In this document: piece by piece, positions 12,995 to 19,154 of the stretch
Layout: each line of letters opens with the position of its first letter
Position numbering within the stretch: the stretch's first letter is position 1
NCBI GenBank assembly: GCA_964405075.1
Contig: CAYOMP010000039.1
Location: forward strand, 1 to 19,154
Length of the DNA: 19,154 nt
Direction of reading: 5' to 3'
Origin: CAYOMP01 sp964405075
GTDB taxonomy: Bacteria > Bacillota > Clostridia > Lachnospirales > Lachnospiraceae
Notes under the pieces: generated by a model
What the model was told of the DNA's origin: nothing
Databases searched by the model: none
Seen by the model: the letters and a program-made list of their open reading frames with translations, nothing else
Translations under genes and position numbers: made by a program

Positions 12995-14210
12995 TTACCA
13001 CAATAAATACTTCAAACCAACCTTGATTGTTAGTGATATCCAGACTTCCATGATGGCGTTCTATAATATCTCTGACAGATTTTAAGCCAAAACCATGATT
13101 AATCTTGTCTGTTTTAGTAGTCTGGAGAGAATCAGAATTCTTTATTATACAGTTATTTTGTATTTTTACGATGAATAAGCCCTTTGAGCAGGTTACTTTT
13201 AAGCTGATTTTACGATTATTTGCGATTTTGGTGCAGCCTTCGATGGCATTATCAAGAAGATTACCAAATAAGGCACACTTATCAGTGGGAGAGAGTGGTA
13301 TGTCATCTTCTAAAGCAATATCATAGTCTAAGTCAATTTGAGCTTGTGTCAGAATATCGGCCTTTGCACTAAGAATTGCATTAAGAACAGAATCTCTACA
13401 ATACACAAAAGGGTTACTGATTGCTTTGTCCTCTAGCAGATGCTTTACATATTCCTTCATCTCATATTCAGGCAGATTGGACAATACTTGCAGATGATTT
13501 GTCATATCATGACGAAGTTTTCTAATCTGTGACATTTGCGAATCCAGATGCTTATAATACTGATCATTTGCTTCTAAGAGAAGCTTACTCTCTTCTGTCA
13601 TGGCAGCCTTGTATAGTGCATAAATGGCATATAGTACTCCTACAATTGACAGGATGACAATGATGAGGATGCAAATGATAGTCGCATCTATGGAAGGTGA
13701 AAAGGTTTCACTGGCATTAGGCACCAAAATAAGTGTTAACAAAATAAAAAATGGTGTACAGGCAATTAATACCAAAACATTCCAATATTTTGAAGGTAAA
13801 TCAAAATCATTGGGGAACTGTAATTTGCGAACCCCAAACCATAGAACAACCCAGAATGCTAATTTGAAAAATTGTAAAAAGAAAATTTTGTCATTTATAT
13901 GTGGATCTAAAAAAGAATCTAGCAAACAGTTCAATGCAAATGGTGCACTGGACAAAGTAATACCAAGGGTCAATTTCTTTTTAAAAGAACCCTCACAACA
14001 CCAGAAAAGTGATCCTACAAAAATAAGAAAGGTTGGTGGCATATTGGCCCAGTCGCCAATAAATATAATCATTCCATTTAGCAAAAAACAGGAAATTATA
14101 AGAGCAAGTTTTTTCTTTTTAGCCTTTTCTATTACTAAGAAAGAATGAATAATATTGTAGGTAAAAAAGGAACAGATAAAAGGTGCAATATTATTTATTA
14201 TTATATACAT
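12981..14210 (-). CDS. AgrC-like GHKL sensor histidine kinase
   Basis: A 409-residue kinase with about 6 membrane segments in residues 1-200 and no large external domain. A linker helix then leads to IRKLRHDMTNHLQVL, where H234 is the phospho-acceptor in the AgrC/CitA-type H box. The ATPase domain has GNLLDNAIEGC (N box, about 317-326) and NHGFGLKSVRDII (G box, about 371-383), the GHKL (HATPase_c_5) pattern. Kinases of this type usually sense small peptides or membrane stress and phosphorylate LytTR regulators. The start codon is 3 bases after the stop of the LytTR gene, so they form one operon. The adjacent ABC transporter on the other strand is the likely target. The inducing signal is unknown; no AgrB-like gene is visible. 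Confidence 0.92.
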   Translation of the reverse strand: MYIIINNIAPFICSFFTYNIIHSFLVIEKAKKKKLALIISCFLLNGMIIFIGDWANMPPTFLIFVGSLFWCCEGSFKKKLTLGITLSSAPFALNCLLDSFLDPHINDKIFFLQFFKLAFWVVLWFGVRKLQFPNDFDLPSKYWNVLVLIACTPFFILLTLILVPNASETFSPSIDATIICILIIVILSIVGVLYAIYALYKAAMTEESKLLLEANDQYYKHLDSQMSQIRKLRHDMTNHLQVLSNLPEYEMKEYVKHLLEDKAISNPFVYCRDSVLNAILSAKADILTQAQIDLDYDIALEDDIPLSPTDKCALFGNLLDNAIEGCTKIANNRKISLKVTCSKGLFIVKIQNNCIIKNSDSLQTTKTDKINHGFGLKSVRDIIERHHGSLDITNNQGWFEVFIVVNEDA

Positions 14211-14213
14211 GTG

Positions 14214-14927
14214 TTACTCCTTAATCAGTTGTTTGGCAAGGGCCTGAATAGCCTCTTTTTTATGGGAACGGCTAAATGGTAATTTCTCGGAATTGATAAG
14301 TAAAGAATCCGTTCCTATATGTGCAACATGCTTGTTGTTTACCAGATAACGATTGTGAATGCGGACGAAGGAATCCTTTGCAAAATCCTGTTCTATATCA
14401 TTGAGTTTTCCGTATATCACATAATCCTGAGACAAGGTCTTAATATGGATTTGACGTTTATCACTTTCCAAAAATAAAATATCTTTTTTGGATATACGAT
14501 AGGTTCCGTCAGCATTTTTGAAGCAATAATAATCGTCCATATCCTTTTCCTGCAATTTTTTTCGCATACGTTCAATTAATGTATTAAGCTGTTTTAAAGA
14601 AATAGGTTTTATGAAGTATCCAATGGCCTCAACCTCGTATCCTTCATAGACATATTCAGTGTATCCGGTTACAAAGGCAAAGGCAATATCTTTATCATAT
14701 TCACGTATAATTTTGGCTGTCTCCATACCATTTTGCTTTTCCATTTCAATATCAAGAAACAACAAATCAATTTCTCCAGGATGCTTTTTAACCCAGTTTG
14801 AGGCAACTAACCCATCTGAGAATTCATATACAATCTGTTCTGTTTTTTCGTCTAATATTTTTTCCAATTGAAAACGAAGAGAATCTCTAACATCGCTTTC
14901 GTCGTCACAAATTCCAATGCGAAGCAT
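14214..14927 (-). CDS. LytTR-family response regulator (AgrA-like)
   Basis: A 237-residue regulator. The receiver domain (1-120) has ICDDESDVRD (acidic pocket), D59 in LLFLDIEM as phospho-acceptor and K107 in YFIKPIS. The DNA-binding LytTR domain (about 138-235) includes YRISKKDILFLESDKRQIHI, SFVRIHNRYLVNNKHV and LPFSRSHKKE, the usual beta-sheet fold motifs. ATG 14927 is used because GAGG lies about 8 bases before it; the frame is open 19 codons further up. It is co-transcribed with the kinase downstream. It probably binds the direct repeat at 15055-15091, in the divergent region to the ABC transporter genes. Confidence 0.93.
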   Translation of the reverse strand: MLRIGICDDESDVRDSLRFQLEKILDEKTEQIVYEFSDGLVASNWVKKHPGEIDLLFLDIEMEKQNGMETAKIIREYDKDIAFAFVTGYTEYVYEGYEVEAIGYFIKPISLKQLNTLIERMRKKLQEKDMDDYYCFKNADGTYRISKKDILFLESDKRQIHIKTLSQDYVIYGKLNDIEQDFAKDSFVRIHNRYLVNNKHVAHIGTDSLLINSEKLPFSRSHKKEAIQALAKQLIKE

Positions 14928-15054
14928 AAGGTACCTCTTTTCTATAGCTTTGTCACTGCCTAGTTGGAACTGTTTCAGTAACAAGCTTCATTTTTGTGTT
15001 ACATTCATTTTACAAAAAAGGAATATAAAAAGAAAGAAGGAAATTTTCGTTAGC

Positions 15055-15091
15055 TTACCAAAAATGACATTGAGATTTACCAAAAATGACA
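15055..15091. promoter_or_regulatory. Perfect direct repeat, candidate LytTR binding site
   Basis: TTACCAAAAATGACA occurs at 15055-15069 and again at 15077-15091, with 7 bases between and a 22-bp period. Two direct copies two helical turns apart is how LytTR dimers bind. The site lies 138 bases before the ATPase start. A GATAAT at 15130-15135 could be the -10 of an activator-dependent promoter lacking a -35. Nothing else is recognisable in 14928-15228. Confidence 0.6.
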
Positions 15092-15228
15092 AGGCAAATT
15101 TCAAAGCCATGAGAGTGTGATAAGGTAATGATAATTTAAGAAGAATAATCATTGAATGTATATTGATAACGAAGACAAATGAATATCACAGTGATTGGAT
15201 TCTAAAAAAAGAAAGGTATGGTTAGAAT

Positions 15229-15972
15229 ATGTTAAAAGTAGAAGAATTAAAGAAAAGTTACTTAGTTGGAAAAAACAATTATGAAGTATTAAAGGGAATT
15301 TCCTTTGAGGTAAAACAGGGAGAATTTGTATCCATTATGGGGCCTTCCGGCTCGGGAAAGAGTACTCTTCTAAATTGTATTTCCTGCTATATTGGTTATG
15401 AATCTGGAAAGATTACTTTGGGGGGAAAGGAATTAAGCTCTTTTAGTGAAGATGAATTATCCAAGGTGCGTAACAGAGAAATGGGATTTGTTTTTCAGGA
15501 TTTTATGCTCCTGGATGGACTTACAGTAGAAGATAATATTCTTTTACCACGGGTAATTAGTGAAAACAAAGAAATGTTAGATGGTGCCAAAGAAAAAGTG
15601 ATGAAGCTTTGTGAAACTTTTGGAATCACTCATATTAAAGAAAAATATCCGGCAGAGATTTCCGGGGGAGAGAGGCAGCGTGTAGCAGTAGCTAGAGCAC
15701 TTATGAATGATCCGCTTATTTTACTGGCTGATGAGCCAACCGGAAATCTGGATTCTAAGTCAGGCAGAAATGTAATTGACGCTTTTGTTATGGCAAAGGA
15801 AAAATTGAATACTACAGTATTTATGGTGACCCATGACAGTTTTGCAGCTTCCTTTAGTGATAGAGTTATCCTATTAAAGGATGGCAACGTATTTTGTGAA
15901 ATTGAAAATCCGGGTAATCAGACGACTTTTCAGGATATGCTCTTAGAGGGCATAAGAAATATGAACAGATAG
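15229..15972 (+). CDS. ABC transporter ATPase, Bce/LolD-like
   Basis: A 247-residue ATPase with all expected motifs: Walker A GPSGSGKST (38-46), Q loop FVFQDF (Q90), signature ISGGERQRVAVARAL (from 144), Walker B LILLADEPTGNLD (D168, E169) and switch His VTHD (H202). The GNLD and overall length place it with MacB/LolD/BceA ATPases that power FtsX-type permeases rather than importers. It is separated by 13 bases from the permease gene downstream and forms an operon with it. Such pairs typically give resistance to peptide antibiotics or sense them together with a two-component system, as BceAB does with BceRS; here a LytTR system replaces the usual BceRS type. AAAGG at 15212-15216 is a rather distant ribosome site. 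Confidence 0.93.
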   Translation: MLKVEELKKSYLVGKNNYEVLKGISFEVKQGEFVSIMGPSGSGKSTLLNCISCYIGYESGKITLGGKELSSFSEDELSKVRNREMGFVFQDFMLLDGLTVEDNILLPRVISENKEMLDGAKEKVMKLCETFGITHIKEKYPAEISGGERQRVAVARALMNDPLILLADEPTGNLDSKSGRNVIDAFVMAKEKLNTTVFMVTHDSFAASFSDRVILLKDGNVFCEIENPGNQTTFQDMLLEGIRNMNR

Positions 15973-15985
15973 AGGGGGATTTGCA

Positions 15986-18067
15986 ATGAGCATGAATAAA
16001 ATATTTTATAAGCTTCGTAAAAAAAATATTGCAGAATACATTCTGTATATGATTTGTATTATGTTTTCAATTGCCGTGGTATCTGCATATGCGTTATTGC
16101 TATTTTCGCCTACAGTTTTGGAAGTACTTCCGATAGGAGGTGATAGCAGAAAACAGGCTTTTGGCATCTTTGCAGTGATTTGTATTGGATGCGTTGCTTT
16201 TTCTATGTATGCTTCTATATTGTTTTATAAGAAAAAGCAGAAGGAAATAGGTATTATGTTGGCTTTGGGAGGAAATCGAAAGAAAATATATAATGCTATT
16301 GTAAAGGAAAATCTGGCTATGAGTCTGTTTTGCCTTTTTGTGGGTGTCGCTTTGGCATTTCCAATAAATAAAGGAATATGGGGAATTATGCATTGGTTTA
16401 TCGATAGTCCTGAAATGAAATTGCATATGGATATGCATGCATTATTGATTTCCATATGTATGGCAGTTATTGTATTATTGACAATCATGTTAATTTTAAG
16501 AAGAATCATTTTTAAAATGGATTTGATGGATGTAATTAAAGCGGAACATAAAAATGAAATGGTGAAGAAACTTCCTAAATATACTGGTATTGTTGGAATC
16601 TTCTTGATTCTTATAGGGGGAGTAATCAGCTATTATGCGCCTTATGTGTATATGGATGCTTTGAGTGAATACCCACCAGCTTGGTTGAGTGTTCTTTATC
16701 TCATACCATTGTCAGGTGTTTATCTTACCATCCTTCATACGGTAGTTGGGCGAGATAAGGTGAATAAAAAATATTATTCCAAAATGATATCCAGAAGTAT
16801 TATGAAATTTCAAGGGAAACAGACAGTGAACTGTATGCTTGTTATAACTTTATTAATTGGAGGAGGATGTTTTGCGGCATTTTATACACCGATTAGTATG
16901 ACTGCGTTTGGAATGAATATGCAGGTTAGAGAGTGGAATTATCAGTATATTATGCCACAGACAAGAGAAGGAGTTACAGAAGAACGAATAGAAAGTCTGG
17001 CAGAAGAATATGGTGCAGTGATTCAAGATAACAAAAATCTCCCTATGCTTCTGTTAGCAAAAGATGGTATGGAGGAATTTGAGGAAGGCAGAAAATTTCA
17101 TTATGAATATAATCCAAGAGTGGGAACAGTATATCTTATAAAAGAGTCTGATTTTGAAGATTTTGCAAAAACTAAAATTCAGATGAAGGTGGATGAATAT
17201 TATGCAATAACAGATGAGGAAGAAAAAGTTAGATATGATGCAGATATTACTCTTTTTACTAATATGGATACTAGAGAAGAATATAAGATACAATATGCAG
17301 GGTGTTTACATTGCGAAGATTTGGTGCTGGAGAGGAATCTAATCTACCTGATATCTGATGAACTTTTTGATAAAATAGACAGAAATCTGTCAGCGGAGTG
17401 GAAGGAAAACTTATGTTATATGAAAATTGGAAATGACTCCTACGAATTTGCATCAGAAATGTACCAAGAGTTTTATAATTGTTTTGAATCTGAGGATATG
17501 ATATTTTTAGGATATGATAAAGTAAGTGCTATATCTGATTATGAAGCAGGCAGGGAGTATTGGGCAGATGCACCAGAATATCAAAGCTTTTCTGATTTAC
17601 CTTTGGATAATCCGGAATTCCAAAGAGAATGGAGATACTTTCCGTTTTTTAAGATCATGAGTTTGCAGAATACCATTCGTAATTACGCAGTTTTTATGAT
17701 GCTTTTTATCTATGTAGTCATTGTGGCATTAGTTGCAGCCTGGCTAATTGCTTATACCCGTTGTGTTACGATTGGAATGCATAATCGATATGTATTTCAG
17801 TCTTTGGAAAAGCTAGGAGCTTCAGAAGCCTTCCGTATAAAAGAATTGAAAAAGCAAATTGCAGCAGTTTATAAGACACCTACACTTATTGGTATGATAG
17901 TAGTGTTTTTACTATTTGGATTAATTTTGTATGGCAATGATGGAGGAAGGTTAACAGATTCTGAGCAATTAGGTTTGATAATTTGCTTTGGAATTGAGGT
18001 TTTGATTGGTGCAATTACTTACGTATGGTATCAAATTACGGTTAGAAAAGTGAAAAGAATGCTCTAA
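15986..18067 (+). CDS. FtsX-domain ABC transporter permease, BceB-like
   Basis: A 693-residue permease with the BceB layout. The first helix is near residue 20-40 and a second follows. Then comes the FtsX motif KEIGIMLALGGNRKKIYNAI, with further helices to about 310. A large extracytoplasmic domain of about 250 residues (about 310-565), rich in Glu, Asp and Tyr, is where BceB-type transporters recognise peptides. Three C-terminal helices follow, with GMHNRYVFQSLEKLGASEAF resembling the second FtsX coupling segment. ATG 15986 follows GGGGG at 15974-15978 closely after the ATPase stop. With the ATPase it likely extrudes or removes a peptide antibiotic from the membrane; the ligand is unknown. 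The exact number of helices (about 10) is estimated by eye. Confidence 0.9.
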   Translation: MSMNKIFYKLRKKNIAEYILYMICIMFSIAVVSAYALLLFSPTVLEVLPIGGDSRKQAFGIFAVICIGCVAFSMYASILFYKKKQKEIGIMLALGGNRKKIYNAIVKENLAMSLFCLFVGVALAFPINKGIWGIMHWFIDSPEMKLHMDMHALLISICMAVIVLLTIMLILRRIIFKMDLMDVIKAEHKNEMVKKLPKYTGIVGIFLILIGGVISYYAPYVYMDALSEYPPAWLSVLYLIPLSGVYLTILHTVVGRDKVNKKYYSKMISRSIMKFQGKQTVNCMLVITLLIGGGCFAAFYTPISMTAFGMNMQVREWNYQYIMPQTREGVTEERIESLAEEYGAVIQDNKNLPMLLLAKDGMEEFEEGRKFHYEYNPRVGTVYLIKESDFEDFAKTKIQMKVDEYYAITDEEEKVRYDADITLFTNMDTREEYKIQYAGCLHCEDLVLERNLIYLISDELFDKIDRNLSAEWKENLCYMKIGNDSYEFASEMYQEFYNCFESEDMIFLGYDKVSAISDYEAGREYWADAPEYQSFSDLPLDNPEFQREWRYFPFFKIMSLQNTIRNYAVFMMLFIYVVIVALVAAWLIAYTRCVTIGMHNRYVFQSLEKLGASEAFRIKELKKQIAAVYKTPTLIGMIVVFLLFGLILYGNDGGRLTDSEQLGLIICFGIEVLIGAITYVWYQITVRKVKRML

Positions 18068-18170
18068 AATGCATTATAAAGAATAGTATTGTTTTTTACT
18101 ATAAAAGAGTATATAACAGGGTATTATTCTTTGAATAGTCAATTAGTGCCACTTTGCTTGTATAGAATTG

Positions 18171-18208
18171 CTAGATTTACAATGCAAATAAAATACTGTA
18201 TAATCTAG
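18171..18208. promoter_or_regulatory. GGDEF gene promoter within an inverted repeat
   Basis: TTTACA (18176-18181), a 17-bp spacer and TATAAT (18199-18204) form a near-consensus promoter for the GGDEF gene. The left arm CTAGATTTACA (18171-18181) and right arm TGTATAATCTAG (18197-18208) are inverted copies differing by one extra base, so the repeat overlaps both promoter elements. A dimeric repressor could cover it. The rest of 18068-18241 holds only AT-rich short hairpins. Confidence 0.65.
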
Positions 18209-18241
18209 AAAAAAGATGATTCGCAGGGGGAGGGCGTGAAA

Positions 18242-19154
18242 GTGGCATACAATCTATTCGATGATAGCAGAGCCGAAAGAGATTTTTACATTAATAAGTA
18301 TACCTTGAAATGTCTGAGAATAATGTTGTTTGTAATTACGGTTCTGTGGTTGATGAACCTTTTACACATCTTTATAGTGAATCAAAAGCTGATGTCAACG
18401 GCATATTTTATCGTTGCGGGTATATTGCTTTTTTCGCTCATACTTGGAAGAATAGTTGATTTGCGTAAAAAATGGGTGAAATATATACTGATTACGTTAA
18501 CAACATCTGCAGTTATAGTGCTTGGGGTTACTTTGACATATAATACGTTGTTGCTTAGTGTGATTCCTTTGCTAATCGCGACACAATACACAGACAGAAA
18601 AGTGCTTGTCTATACTTTGGGTCTTACATTAATTGGTAACTTTGTAATAGTTATGGGCGGATATTTCTGGGGATTATGTGATGCAAATATGTTGCTTTTG
18701 ACCACTAACCCTACATCATTTTATATGGATAGATTGGGCAAGGACATAACATTTGAGGATATTAATACAAACCCGTGGTATACTTTGCCGATGTACTATG
18801 TGTTGCCACGTTGTGTTTTACATACATTGATGCTTCCGGTTATTCAGAGTATTTCTAAAAATATCATGAATACTGAGAAGCATGCAGTAGCTATGAAACG
18901 TTTGAGTGAAATAGATGAGATGACAGGTTTATATAATCGTAATAAGTTCTTAAGTATGGTTGAGACTGAGTATAGCCATGTGGATAAGCTTTGTGTCATA
19001 TTCTGGGATATTAATAATCTTAAGCAGATTAATGACACTTTTGGACATGAAGAAGGCGATACGCTTATTACCGCTGTAGGAAGGTTGATTCATTCTTTGA
19101 CTGATGTTAATAGAAAGGGATATCGAATCGGAGGGGATGAGTTTGTCATTGTTA
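18242..19154 (+). CDS. Membrane GGDEF protein (putative diguanylate cyclase), cut by the window end
   Basis: The frame from GTG 18242 stays open to the window end (304 codons). GGGGGAGGG at 18226-18234 gives the start; GTG 18236 is in frame but too close to it. The N-terminal 200 residues or so are a multi-pass membrane sensor with about 6 hydrophobic segments. A GGDEF domain then begins: RLSEIDEMTGLYNRNKFL (the DxLTGLxNR entry, with M for L), FWDINNLKQINDTFGHEEGD (metal site) and RIGGDEFVIV (active-site GGDEF). All visible catalytic residues are intact, so it should make c-di-GMP, but the C-terminal part is missing from the window. A downstream EAL domain cannot be excluded. Confidence 0.9.
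   Translation, partial: MAYNLFDDSRAERDFYINKYTLKCLRIMLFVITVLWLMNLLHIFIVNQKLMSTAYFIVAGILLFSLILGRIVDLRKKWVKYILITLTTSAVIVLGVTLTYNTLLLSVIPLLIATQYTDRKVLVYTLGLTLIGNFVIVMGGYFWGLCDANMLLLTTNPTSFYMDRLGKDITFEDINTNPWYTLPMYYVLPRCVLHTLMLPVIQSISKNIMNTEKHAVAMKRLSEIDEMTGLYNRNKFLSMVETEYSHVDKLCVIFWDINNLKQINDTFGHEEGDTLITAVGRLIHSLTDVNRKGYRIGGDEFVIV

Noticed and set aside
14917..15120. 67-codon plus-strand frame in the divergent region
   Set aside because: It overlaps the start of the LytTR gene on the other strand, has no ribosome site, and its composition is not convincing.
18078..18132. Terminator after the permease gene
   Set aside because: AAAGAATA/TATTCTTT and ATAGTA/TACTAT arms can pair, but they are AT-only and lack a following T-tract, so the call is too weak.

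Overview
The window looks like a draft contig from a low-GC Firmicute, most likely a gut or rumen Clostridia (Lachnospiraceae-like). The signs are AT-rich DNA, strong AGGAGG-type ribosome binding sites, sigma-A promoters, and a gene set of hybrid kinases, GGDEF proteins, ROK and LytTR regulators and CPBP/YhfC proteases. The taxonomic placement is inference. One run of N (10961-10997) interrupts the MATE gene. No tRNA, rRNA, CRISPR array or complete insertion sequence was seen.

Region 1 (1-3130): the 3' end of a group II intron (domains V and VI) lies just upstream of a TetR gene. The TetR promoter carries two near-identical operators. Downstream are a GNAT remnant, a CPBP membrane protease, a small HExxH membrane protein translationally coupled to it, and a multi-pass membrane protein.

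Region 2 (3130-6192): a gene graveyard. It holds broken copies of a YhfC-type membrane protease, two alpha/beta hydrolases, an XRE regulator and a metallophosphoesterase. One apparently intact SAM methyltransferase sits in the middle. Several of the nonsense codons fit TGG to TGA/TAG changes.

Region 3 (6193-12824): an orphan membrane hybrid histidine kinase (HisKA-HATPase-REC-HPt), then a ROK-type regulator and a MATE efflux pump. The regulator and the pump are each preceded by the same palindromic operator-like site (AGACTTT-2-AAAG(T/A)CT), which suggests autoregulation and control of the pump. A RelA/SpoT-domain alarmone synthetase with its own promoter follows.

Region 4 (12825-18067): an AgrC-like GHKL kinase and a LytTR response regulator, both on the minus strand, divergent from a Bce-like ABC transporter (ATPase plus FtsX-type permease) on the plus strand. 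A perfect 15-bp direct repeat with a 22-bp period in the divergent intergenic region is a good candidate LytTR binding site. Small ORFs near the kinase could encode its signal, but none has the features of a proven AgrD.

Region 5 (18068-19154): a membrane GGDEF protein, cut by the window end, behind a near-consensus promoter embedded in an inverted repeat.
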